Part shown: piece after piece, positions 21,066-31,500 of the stretch
Numbering within the stretch: position 1 is the first letter of the stretch
How the letters are laid out: each line of letters opens with the position of its first letter
NCBI RefSeq assembly: GCF_003171515.1
Contig: NC_089396.1
Span: 2,666,001 to 2,730,000, forward strand
From: Pyrenophora tritici-repentis
Lineage: Eukaryota; Ascomycota; Dothideomycetes; Pleosporales; Pleosporaceae
Length of the DNA stretch: 64,000 nucleotides
Direction: 5' to 3'
Notes under the pieces: generated by a model
What the model was told of the DNA's origin: nothing
Seen by the model: only the letters and a program-made list of their open reading frames with translations
The model's database searches: none
Program-made: the position numbers and the translations under genes

Positions 21066-22892
21066 TTATTATTATTATTATTATTCCATTAGAGTCCTTT
21101 TTCAGTCAGAGACTATGTAGGACTTTGGCCGAAGGCCGTTCTATCTTGGTTTTTCTAATTTACATGGTTTTCTGGTATGGTTCGCTAATATGGTTTTTGG
21201 CTTTTCTACAAAAGATAGCTTGTATCTGTTTGTTGCCAGGTGCTAAAGAGCAGTTTGATAAGTAGAAAGAGATGTATCAGCGGGCTCTTGTGGCAAAGGA
21301 GAGGGTTGTGGTTTTAGTTTTATACAGTGTCTCTCTGTAGGTCTTCTGGTGGCTGTCCTAGGTACCATTTTCTTGTTCCTATTCTGGTGCTAGTGATAAA
21401 AGCTAGGGTTGCTTCTATACCTATACTAGTGTGGAGTAGTAGTGGTAGTGTGACTGGGCGATGTTTGATTGTTTGTAGGAGCGTTTTTCGATGGTCTTTG
21501 TATAGATGACAGTACAGTAGTAGGTGTTCTGGCGTTTGGATGTTTTGGCAGGTGCAGCGATTAGAGTCTCGTTTCTTAAATCTCTTTAGGTAGGAGTTGA
21601 AGTATCCGTGTCCTAGCTTAAGAGAGTAGAAGGCGCTAGAGGTTACTCTTTTCGTGTTCTGTGGCATTTGGATGGTTTTGCTGATTTTAAGAGGGTATTT
21701 GGCTGAGTAGGTAGCTTTGTTTAGAGCGGTTGCTCTTGCTTTGTATTTCTCATACTCTTGGCGTTGTTCCGTTTGTTGTATCCTTTTGATTGTCGTGCCT
21801 AGGTAGGCAATGCTCTTTGTTGTTGATCTGGGGTCCTCTTTGGTTGCTTCTTTTGCTAGGTAGTCTGCTCTTTCGTTTCCAACTATATCTGTGTGTCCAG
21901 GTGCCCAGAGTAGGTGGATGTTTGCTTGTTTTCGTCGGATCGTATTTGCCGCTTTTAGACATCGGAGTTGCCAATGCTGTCCTGGGTTATCTGATAGGTT
22001 TTTAAGCCTGTAGATTGCTGCTTGGTTATCTGCGTAGACCTCAAATTCCTGGTCGGTTGTAGCGTTCTTTGCTGCGTATTCGAATGCTCGTGTGATCCCT
22101 TCTAGTTCGCCGTTGTAGACTAGCTGGTATTGTCCGATATTAACTGTTTCTGAGTAGATCTCTTGCTGAGTTGAGTTGTAGACTGCTATCCCAACTCCTA
22201 TTCCTTTTCCTTCTTGTGTTTGCGAGGCGTCTGAGTATATTGTCGTGTAATTGTCTAGCCTTGTTTTAATGTAGGCTTGGTGCGCATTTGCCTCCTCTTC
22301 TTTGGATTTTTGAGAGACTGTTACGGTATAGTTTAGAGTATCCCATGGCCTAAACCGGTATGGGATAGTCTGCTCTGTGTCCCTTTTGTTGTTTTTAGGA
22401 ATTGCGTTAGTAATAGTTTGTAGCTGTCTGTGCTGGTTTGGTTTCTTTGAGCGTTGGAGATTAGTTGATTGGATCCGAGTTATTGCCTTTGCAATTGGAT
22501 GGGTGTTGGCTAGCAGGTTTGCTCTGCTTGCGTAGTTCCGGATAGTTGAGTTAAGCCTAATTGCTGGTGGTAGTAGGCTCGCTTCGAGGCTTGTAGGGAC
22601 TGTTGGTGCTGTTCTAAACACTCCTAGTGTTTTTCGACAAGCCAGGTTGTGTAGTGACTGTAGTTTCTTTGTAGCGTAGGGTTGGTTTTGCCAGTATATT
22701 TGTGCTCCGTAGTCTGACACGCTGGTTACACATGCTAAGTATAGTTGTCTAATAGCGTGTGTTGATAGGCCGAGTTCAATGTTCGCTAGTCTTCCTAGCC
22801 TGTAGAAAGCTTGTCTGGCTTGGCTTACACGTATAGACACATGTGATTTGAATGATAGTCGGTTGTCTAGATAGATACCTAGCCACTTGACA
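21066..22892 (-). mobile_element. 5'-truncated Tad-like LINE inserted in Copia-1
   Basis: A non-LTR element on the minus strand with a (TAA)n tail (read as TTATTATT on the plus strand from 21066) and a 13-bp target duplication AAGACTTAGCACA (21053-21065, 22893-22905). Only the last 1.8 kb was copied, the usual result of abortive target-primed reverse transcription. Confidence 0.93.
21320..22891 (-). CDS. LINE ORF2, C-terminal part with RNase H
   Basis: About 523 residues with no stop, beginning within the region downstream of the RT (KWLGIYLDNRLSF). It holds an RNase H domain: IYSDASQT with the first Asp, ELEGITRAFEYA with the Glu, VYADNQAAI, and the WAPGHTDIVGNERAD end. A CCHC-like finger follows near the end (CTCQNIQTPEHLLLYC). 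RNase H downstream of the RT is typical of fungal Tad elements and the I group. The RT itself was lost by 5' truncation, so the copy cannot move by itself. The lack of stops within a RIP-damaged host element shows that it came later. Confidence 0.9.
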   Translation of the reverse strand, partial: VKWLGIYLDNRLSFKSHVSIRVSQARQAFYRLGRLANIELGLSTHAIRQLYLACVTSVSDYGAQIYWQNQPYATKKLQSLHNLACRKTLGVFRTAPTVPTSLEASLLPPAIRLNSTIRNYASRANLLANTHPIAKAITRIQSTNLQRSKKPNQHRQLQTITNAIPKNNKRDTEQTIPYRFRPWDTLNYTVTVSQKSKEEEANAHQAYIKTRLDNYTTIYSDASQTQEGKGIGVGIAVYNSTQQEIYSETVNIGQYQLVYNGELEGITRAFEYAAKNATTDQEFEVYADNQAAIYRLKNLSDNPGQHWQLRCLKAANTIRRKQANIHLLWAPGHTDIVGNERADYLAKEATKEDPRSTTKSIAYLGTTIKRIQQTEQRQEYEKYKARATALNKATYSAKYPLKISKTIQMPQNTKRVTSSAFYSLKLGHGYFNSYLKRFKKRDSNRCTCQNIQTPEHLLLYCHLYKDHRKTLLQTIKHRPVTLPLLLHTSIGIEATLAFITSTRIGTRKWYLGQPPEDLQRDTV

Positions 22893-23607
22893 AAGACTTA
22901 GCACAGTTCGTACTGCTTTTAAGGATCGCGAGCTCTTAAAGAAGATTAAGAAGCTCTACAAGGATAAAAACGTCCGATAGACGTTTAATATAGCACAAAA
23001 CTCCGATCGATCTAAGAAGAAGACCAAGAATAAGACCAAAAATAAGACCGATAGACCCACTTCAGTATCCAGAGGCCGACGACCTTACGCTGATTGAATC
23101 GACGACAATGACTCGAACGGAGACTATTACGCAAACAATGCGTTTCACTTAGCTTAGATTACAACACTAAAAGGTGATACTCTGCTCAACAGATGGATCG
23201 TTAATCCTGGTTCCAACGTCCATATCTGCAACTCGACCTATTTCAACTGGCGTACGACGTCAAATGCTAAATCAACCAACGTTATCTTCGCAGGCGTAAC
23301 TAGCTATCAGGTTGCTGCCTAGGGGGAGGTGATCATTAATGTTAATCAAGGCAATCAGAAGAAGGATATACTCCTAACGCATGTCGCGTACGTACTAGGT
23401 TTTCTCACGAACCTCTTCGCCCTTGGACGCTGCCGACGCTTAGGCATCCACTTCGATTCAGGGCGTAACATCCTCTACAAAGAGAGGATCTCTAATGTTG
23501 TAGCCAACCTTAAATACAGTCATAGCCACTAGCTGCTCGATGCGAAGGAGGCTAATCGCCCTCCTCGCTATGAGCTTCTCAGCATGGCTGCAAGATCGAG
23601 CCAGGAG

Positions 23608-23769
23608 TAGACTCCGCAACAATCAATTCAATCCGGTCACTCTCCTAGACCCACTTACCTATCTAGGTAGGGCTTAAACTCCTATAGGTAACTACTAGGC
23701 TTAAAGCGGTAATCAATCAATCCAATCTGAACCTTCTAGGACCCACTTAATTGATTGTTGCGGACTGTG
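23608..23769 (+). mobile_element. MITE-A copy 3
   Basis: 162 bp inside Copia-1, with an 8-bp duplication GCCAGGAG (23600-23607, 23770-23777). Confidence 0.94.
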
Positions 23770-24084
23770 GCCAGGAGAAGGCTCCTCAAACTGTCACTGC
23801 GATGCGAGCGCATCAACTGCTCGGACACCCAAGCTATCAGGCACTTGAACACCTTCAAGATGCAACTACTGGCCTCAAGATAGGCACAAACGGAAAAGGA
23901 GATCCATAGACAGACGATTGTGTATCGTGTATTCAAGGCAAGATAAAGGAAGACATCAGTCGCCGTCCTCGCGCTGATAAAGCCTGTCGACCTTTCTATC
24001 GCATTTCAATCGACATTATCCAACTTCAGGAACATGGCGCAGTATGCTACAACGGTGACGTGTGGGCATTGCATGCAGTGTGTG

Positions 24085-24246
24085 TAGACTCCGCAACAAT
24101 CAATTCAATCCGGTCACTCTCCTAGACCCACTTACCTATCTAGGTAGGGCTTAAACTCCTATAGGTAACTACTAGGCTTAAAGCGGTAATCAATCAATCC
24201 AATCTGAACCTTCTAGGACCCACTTAATTGATTGTTGCGGACTGTG
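24085..24246 (+). mobile_element. MITE-A copy 4
   Basis: 162 bp inside Copia-1 only 315 bp after copy 3, with an 8-bp duplication AGTGTGTG (24077-24084, 24247-24254). Confidence 0.94.
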
Positions 24247-27199
24247 AGTGTGTGAGTACACGAAATTTCATGAGATCTGTACTCTCAGGAGTCGACACAA
24301 AGCTACTGTTGTTCCTGCCATTATTCGACTCATTAACAAGATTGAAAGAGTATACAGCTACTAGGTAGCTATAGTCTTCATAGATAGAGACGTTGGGTAT
24401 GGCAGAGCTGAGGCACACCTCGGTTCCTCTGCTCAAGAAGAGCTATCATCAGCAGGTATTAAGGTAGAAATAAGATCACCTAATACTCCAGCACAGCTAG
24501 GGGGTGCAGAGAGAGCTAGAGCCGTAATTGTTACAGTCGCCAGAGTCATCCGTATCCATGCTGGTCTACCTAAGGCACTAGCTAATGAGCTAGTCTGTAC
24601 TGCGGTAAGACTCCTCAACGTCACTCCGACAAAGGCTCTTGAATGGCGTACGCCACAAGAGATGGTCACTGGCATTCGACCAGATCTATCACGACTCCAT
24701 ATCATTAGAAGCCGTGGATTCATACTTGACAAGCATCTCCTAAGAGGAGATAAACTGGAGAAGCGCACCTTTGAAGGATTCCTTATTAGATACGACGCTT
24801 CGAACATCTATCGAGTCTAGATACCTACCACGAATCGAGTTATCCGTGTACGAGATGTACGCTTCATTGATAAGCTTTACAAGGAGAAGCCATCAACAAC
24901 ACCCGTAGAGCCTCGCATTATCGAGACGGTCCACATTCCTAAGGAGGAATACGATGGAGATACCATTGTCGTTGCGCAGCCTGTACGACAACGACAGGAA
25001 GCAATCACTACGCCTGTCCTACCACTAGATCATGTATCTAAAAAGGAGTATAATGGTGACACTATTGCAGTGTATCAGAAGCCTGTTCGCCAACTCCTCT
25101 CTCCATCTCCTACACCCGCTTTCGAAGGACAAGATCGAAGTCCTTCTCCTGATCCAGTTGAACAACAACTACTGCAGGAGTCCTCTGCTTTGATGGACTC
25201 ATCTCCACACAGGACACCTGGGGGGTGGAACAACTACGACGACGACGCTGAGATCTACATACCAGATCGACATCAGAACAATGCTCCGCAACGACGAGAC
25301 CCGAATCTCTTACAGGACAACATCATCACTAGCAGACGACGTCGCCAGGCGCACTACATCGAAGCAGCCCCTGACCTTTCTAAGTACTTTGCTTTTTCTG
25401 CTACGATTGCGCAAGCAAATGATGCTATCTCAGCTGCATCACAACCAACGCGATCTGATCCTACTCGCATTCATCGCGATAATCTTCCTTCTCCACCGCA
25501 TCACTGGAAGGAGCTCAAGCACCACCCACATAGAAAGCAGTTTGAGGCTGCCGCTTACACTGAGTTTAGTGACTGCTAGAAGAAGGGCACTTTTGCTAAA
25601 CCAGACATTACAGCAGACAAAGCAGATGCTGTACCTCTTATGTGGGTATTTACCTACAAATTTGATGAAGATGGATATCTTCTCAAATACAAGGCTCGAA
25701 TTGTCGTCCGAGGAGATCTGCAGGATCAGTACGGCGATACGTACGCAGCTACTCTTGCTGCTCGCCTCTTCCGAGCTCTTATGGCTCTTGCATGTGCTTT
25801 CAACCTTAACGCAATACAATACGATGTGCCAAACGCGTTCCTTAACGCCACACTTAATCGTCCTCTACATGTACGAACTCCGGATAGATTCTAGGATAGA
25901 TACGGCCAGATTCTTCGACTTCTGCGCGCCCTGTATGGCCTGAAGGAAGCTCCACGCTTGTGGGCTCTACACCTCCAAGCTTTACTGCGAAAGCTTAGGC
26001 TACACCCTGTTTAAGGCTTCCCATGCCTTTGGATGAACGATCGGATAATCCTGTTCTTCTACGTGGACGATATCATCATCCTCTATCACCCCGACTACCA
26101 AGAAGATTTCGAGAAGCTCGAACGACAGCTTATTAAGCTCTATAGCCTGCGCCAAATGGGCAACGTTAAATGGTTCCTTAGTATTCGAGTTGAGCGAGTT
26201 CTTGCTAGCCGCCAGCTCTACCTAGTCTAGGATGCGTTCATCAACAAGGTCTGCACTGAGTTTGACCTTATCCGCTCTGATGGAAGATACCCTTCCACGC
26301 CTCTCTCCTCTACGTCGAGGCTATTACCCTACGATGGAGTGTCTGATCCTTTGCTTACGAAAACCTATCAACGTCTTGTAGGCAATCTGGCATATATTAA
26401 GATCATGACGCGTCCTGACGTCGCACATGCCCACTTAATCCTTTCACGGTTCCTGATCAATCCAGGACCAGTTCACCTCTCGGAGATCAAGCACGTGTGG
26501 CAATACCTGTACGGTACTAGGTATCTGGCCATTAGTGCTCGAGGGGGTGAACCTACCCAGACGTTTGCAACAAAGATCAACTTAACACTGCCTACGTTCT
26601 TTGGTGCTGCTGATGCATCATTTGGAGACGACGCAGAGACTCGTCGGTCATCTGCTAGATATGTATTCATACTCTACGGTATGCCTATCGACTGGAAGGC
26701 TACTGTACTTCGATCAGTCACCCGCTCTACTACTAAAGCAGAGCTCTACGCTCTCTCTGCTGCTGGCGTTGAATCGCAATACTAGGATCGTTTCTGCCGC
26801 AACATTGGCTTCACGCTTCACACCAAGAAGGCTCTCTGGTGTGACAACGCTCAGACTGTACGCCTCGTACAAGGCGACTCTAATCGAATCTAAACTAAGC
26901 TTCGTCACGTCGACATTCATCAAATGTGGCTCCGCCAAGAGGTGGAAGCTGAAAGGATTACTATTAAGTGGAAGCCTACTGCTGAGATGCCTGCTGACGG
27001 CTTCACTAAGCTACTTCCTCGTCAGAAACACGAGAACTTTGTCAGACAGCTGGGCATGAAGGACATCCGTCATCTCATCGTCAAGGACGTGCCATGTCCT
27101 GTGCCTCATCCATAATCTAGTATGCATCTCTTTCAATTTGTTTTTGAGGTATCCATCTAATATGGAAACCTCAGGGGGTGTGTCAGCCCTCAGGGGGTG

Positions 27200-27347
27200 T
27201 GTCAACTAGAATGTTCTACTATCGTCACAGCTACGTAACACACTGCTGATCTGGAATGCTCCAGATACTCTACTTCATGTATATAGTCGCTCTCTGCAAC
27301 TCTCTCAATAAACCAACCTTCTCTCTCATCTCTCCTCCGATCCAACA
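27200..27347 (+). repeat. Copia-1 3' LTR
   Basis: 148 bp. It is preceded by a duplicated purine tract: CCTCAGGGGGTGTGTCA occurs twice in tandem (about 27170-27205) just before the LTR. Confidence 0.93.
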
Positions 27348-27484
27348 GGTAGCTATGTACTTAGAGAACGGACGGATAATGCTTGGAACAGAAGAAACAC
27401 TTCCTCCACCTATTCTAACCCTAAATCAACCTCTGTAAAGCTTTTCACTGTTAATAGCCCGAACAGTTAAGCCGTAAATTTAAA

Positions 27485-28252
27485 TCATGGTATATACAAG
27501 CCACCGCAAGCTATGAGGTGGCTGCCGTTAATCCAGATAGCTCTCGGCTCACAAAGCATGGCAACTGACCACGCAACCTCTTCCAGAGTTCCAAACCTTT
27601 TACTGACTGGAGTGGCAGTGGCAAGTAATTGGAGGTATTTTTTCGCAGGCTCTTCCACGGTGTTCCAAACCCGGGTTTGCGTTGGGCCTGGTGAAATCGA
27701 GTTTACTGTGCACCCGTAAACGGGGGGCAGTTCCTTCGCCCAGACGCGCGTGAAGGCTTCTTGCATGCCCTTCGTTCCCGCATAGATCGTTTGGTTTAGG
27801 GGGCCCGTATTCGACGAGATACTAACAATATTGACGATGCGTGAATCCTTAGGTGTCAGATAAGGTAGAACGCCCTGCGTCATCAGAAAGTAACCACGCC
27901 CGTTAAGGTTCGTCGAGAGGTCCCAGTCAGCCAAGGTCGTTTCCTCGAGTGGCTTGTTGATTGCAACTGAGGCATTGTTGATAAGATTGTCGATACGACT
28001 ATACTCCTTCACAGTCTCTTCAACAAGAATGCGTGGCCCTTCTAGAGTAGAAAGGTTGGCTTCAACGACAATTTCTGAGGTGTGTAGTGAGGAGAGAACC
28101 GTTTCTGCATATGCCTTCTCAGCCTTCCAAGGGTAATTGACCACAACATGAGCTCCCTTATCGGAAAGCTCTCTGGCAATGGCTTCGCCAATTCCGCCCC
28201 CAGCTGAGCCCGTGACGATAGCGACCTTGCCAATAAGCGTCTGTTCTACCAT
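27485..28252 (-). CDS. Short-chain dehydrogenase/reductase (SDR)
   Basis: An NAD(P)-dependent oxidoreductase with a single Rossmann domain, 255 residues, the usual length of classical SDRs. The nucleotide-binding motif TGSAGGGIG lies near residue 14, NNAS near 91, and the catalytic Ser and YxxxK in SISSNTG and YAGTKG; the PG motif after the catalytic site is ISPGPTQT. No intron is needed. It resembles fungal 3-oxoacyl-reductase-like SDRs common in secondary metabolism; the substrate is unknown. The ATG (28252-28250) is only 10 bp from the Copia-2 LTR, so the native promoter is displaced by about 12 kb of retroelement. An ATT repeat separates the two. The coding region is intact. Confidence 0.92.
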   Translation of the reverse strand: MVEQTLIGKVAIVTGSAGGGIGEAIARELSDKGAHVVVNYPWKAEKAYAETVLSSLHTSEIVVEANLSTLEGPRILVEETVKEYSRIDNLINNASVAINKPLEETTLADWDLSTNLNGRGYFLMTQGVLPYLTPKDSRIVNIVSISSNTGPLNQTIYAGTKGMQEAFTRVWAKELPPVYGCTVNSISPGPTQTRVWNTVEEPAKKYLQLLATATPVSKRFGTLEEVAWSVAMLCEPRAIWINGSHLIACGGLYIP

Positions 28253-28262
28253 TATTATTATT

Positions 28263-28505
28263 TATTGAGAAGCTGGCACTATTAGTAGTAGTATGACTAC
28301 CTAATAGAGCGCTCTCTAAGGCACAACGGTAGTGGTGGTACGACTCGTATTGTATTGACTAAGGAGCTATTCACACGTTCGTAGATCCGTGTTGCGTGCA
28401 GCTGCGTCCAAGCTCCCCGCTAGGACCCACCTGCACGTGTCACCAATCATGTGACTACTCCTCCGCTTGATACCACCAAGTCACTTACGGACTGTATTCT
28501 CAACA
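28263..28505 (-). repeat. Copia-2 3' LTR
   Basis: 243 bp. It sits 10 bp upstream of the SDR start codon. With TSD and primer site placed as here, the LTR ends in TA rather than the usual CA. Confidence 0.88.
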
Positions 28506-28533
28506 CTCCCCCACAGGCCTTACGTGACTTGTT

Positions 28534-31500
28534 CTAGTGCCCTTCATCAATAACTCCCAGCATCTTCTTAAACCTTTCGAAAGCAACTCTCTGCAGTGGC
28601 TTAGTCATTCCGTCGGCAACCATCTCGTCAGTCGGAATATAAGAAATCTGGAGCTTCTTCTGCTCAGCTAGGTCTCTAATGAAGTGGTAGCAGATGTCAA
28701 TGTGCTTAGAACGTTCGTGCAGATGCGGATTCTTCACCAGTGCAATCGCTCCCTGATTGTCACCGTACATCTGGACTGTGATACCGTTCTCATTGACGTA
28801 TTGGTGCAGGCCGAGATCTCTGAGTACTTGAGCTGCCCACTGTCCCTGCTTGGCGTACATGGCTTGTGAGATGTACTCAGACTCAGCACTTGAGGTTGCC
28901 ACTGACTTCTGCTTCTTTGCTGCCCAAGAGAATGGTCCTCCATAGAACATTCCGACTCCCCCAGACATGCTCTTCCGGTCTGTCTTATCGCTTGCCCAGT
29001 CAGCGTCGGTGTAGATCCCAAACTCGTTTTGGTGATCTCCTCCTGGACCGAAGCGAATCTTCTGCTTTACTGTTGACCGTAGATATCTCATTAGATTCTT
29101 TAACGCAGTCCCGTGCATCTCTACAGGGTCTCTCATGTACTGGGCTAGTCGTCCAAGTACAAAGGCAATGTCTGGTCTCGTGAATACCATTGCGTACATT
29201 AAGCTTCCAATAATCTGTGAATATTGTGTGGAGTCGATTCTGGCGTCTTCAGGAGTAGCAGGCTTTAGGTGTTCGTAGTCTGCAGCAGGGATCTTCTTTG
29301 ACTTGTACTTTGCTGAGGTGATACCATACTTATCTAGGACTGTCTCTAGGTACTGCTGTTGATCGAGGTAAATAGCTTTGTTAGCTCTATCGCGGGTGAC
29401 TCTAACTCCAAGGATCTTTCGAATCTCCCCCAGGTTCTTGGAGTTGAATCTCGTAAGGAGCATTTCGTCGAACCAGGCTAGGTCTGAAGTGAGTTTCGCG
29501 GCAGCAGCAATGTCGTCAACATAAACCAGTAGTGAAATACCTCTGCCTTTATGCGTGAATAGGCAGGGGTCTGCAAGGCTCTGTGTAAAACCGATCTCAG
29601 TTAAGAACCCCTTAAGTAGCAGGTTCCAATCTCGTCCAGCTTGCTTAAGTCCGTAAAGACTCCTCAAAACCTTCAGAACGTTGCCTTTCTTAACTTTTAC
29701 CCCAGCTGGTGTTGTGAGGTAGATGTCTTCTTTTAAGTATGACTCAGTGAATGCGTTCTTGATGTCCCACTGCCAGCATTCCATGCCCTGTTTGGCAACA
29801 GTAGCAAGGAATAACCTTAAGGTGTCCATTCGTACTGTCGGGGCGAAAGTCTCGGTGTAGTCAATCCCGTGTTGTTGACTGAACCCTCGAGCAACAAGTC
29901 TGGCCTTGAACCTCTCAATCGTACCATCAACTTTAAGCTTGACAGTAAACACCCATTTTGTGGTGACGAGGTTTGCACCCTGGGGTGGAATAAGCTCTTC
30001 CCAAGTTCCGTTCCCCACAAGAGTCCTGATCTCTTCCTCAATTGCCTCTTTCCACTTCAGTGCGTTCTCTGGGTCGCTTATAGCTTGTTTATAGGTCTGA
30101 GGGATTCTAATGCCTTTAACTTCTGTTGCTGCGAAAGCTTTGCCGCTAAGTTCTGCTCGTCCCGTGACATCGAGGTTTCCACTTACAATCACCGTATAGA
30201 AGGCTTTAACAATCGTCTCGTGTGCAGACTCTTCATGGTGGTGCGTAGATGTCGGGATTTCAGTTGTGGGGTCTTCGTCAGCTCGGCTCTCTCGTAGGAC
30301 AGCTAGCATAGCTTTGACAATTTTGGCTTGGCGATGTTCATCCTCCATGTCGTCAAATGTATCTCGCTTTCTCTTTTGGGTCCGAGTCCTGAAGTGATAC
30401 CTAGCTGATGGTTCGGCTGCTACTGGGTTGGTAACTTCGTCTACCTCCATTTCTTCGCTCTCATCCTCTACTGTTGGCGCGGGTGGAGTGATGGTAGGTG
30501 ATGGGTGCGCAGGTGCTGGCGTAGGCGGCGATGGTGGCGGCGGTGATGGCGGCGATGGTGGCGGCGATGATGGCGGCGGCAATGGCGGCGATGATGGCGG
30601 CAGTTCAATATCAACATCCAGGGCGTCGGGTTTAGTTAGTTGATTTAGGTTCTTCTTTGGTCTTCCTCTGGCTTTCCGTGGGATGAGCTCATTAGATGTG
30701 CCCATTGGACCTGATTTGACTCTCAAGTTCAGGTCTATCTTTCCCCCTGGCACCTTCTCATTAGTTTGGATGACGCTAACTCTATGCGTATATCCAAGGT
30801 CAGGAGAGTAGACTTTGAACTGCTTGTCTGTAGTTTCAGAATATCCCATAAAGACGCCTGCTCGACCACGGTGCACTAACTTGTCTAATCTCCCTTTCGC
30901 TGGCAGCGTCTTTGGATTGAGATAGGTGTAACACTTGCTCCCCCAGACTCGTACGTGGTCTACGCCTGGGCGTTTCCCTGAGAATACCTGCTCTGGAGAC
31001 GTGGGTTTTCCCTCGACCAGCGGTCCTGTTGGCAGTCTATTGCGGATGTAGGCGTCAGCCTCAGCGGCCTCGTCCCAGAACTCAATAGGAAGTTGTGCAT
31101 CATCGAGCATTGCCCTCATTGCGTGTTCGGCAGTCTGGATGCTTCGCTCCACTGGTCCATTTTGATTCGAGCTCGCAATTACGGTGTAGTCGGCCTGAAC
31201 CCCGTCTTCAGTTTCCCACTGGTTTATCACAAGCTTTAGTTCTGGCGCATTGTCTGATCTGCAGGCCTTCACCTTCTTCCCAGTCTGGAGCTCTACCTTT
31301 GCCTTCCATCTGCGTAGCTCTAGGATAGCCTGGTCCTTGGTTTTCAGTGGTATCGACCAGTTCTTTCGGGAGTGGTTGCAGATTATTTGCATAAGGTAGT
31401 TATTTCCGCGGAGTGATGTAGGGAACGGTCCAGCTAAGTCAAGAGATACTAGTGCTAGTACCTCCTTTTTGTGTTCTGCTAGGATTTTGTTCATCTTATT

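Larger units (their letters stand above)
23161..27115 (+). pseudogene. Copia-1 pol remnant (protease, integrase, RT, RNase H)
   Basis: Copia order is retained. The protease region reads WIVNPGSNVHIC, where the catalytic Asp of the usual DxGSxxH is Asn. Then come a GAG-pre/integrase zinc part (AHQLLGHPSYQAL, CVSCIQGKIK), integrase (SPNTPAQLGGAERA), and RT with FVSTYKF-type start VFTYKFDEDG, DVPNAFLNA, ALYGLKEAPRLW and the catalytic YVDD at 26059-26070. RNase H follows (AADASFGDD, TTKAELYALS, CDNAQTVRL) and the end is MPADGFTKLL. Two MITE-A copies interrupt it (23608 and 24085). Stops at positions such as YRV*IPTT and LYLV*DAF replace Trp or Gln. It cannot encode active protein. Confidence 0.9.
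19807..27347 (+). mobile_element. Copia-1: decayed Ty1/Copia retrotransposon with nested insertions
   Basis: 148-bp LTRs at 19807-19954 and 27200-27347 differ at one base seen. A perfect 5-bp TSD GGTAG flanks the element (19802-19806, 27348-27352). Inside are a decayed gag, protease-integrase-RT-RNase H in Copia order, a 1.8-kb truncated LINE (21066-22892) and two MITE-A copies. Coding parts carry many in-frame TAG/TAA stops consistent with RIP, yet the LTRs are nearly identical; RIP acting mainly on the internal region, or recent mutation, could explain that. Confidence 0.95.

Noticed and set aside
30428..30643. Glycine-rich plus-strand ORF
   Set aside because: It is the reverse of the proline/serine-rich linker of the Copia-2 polyprotein.
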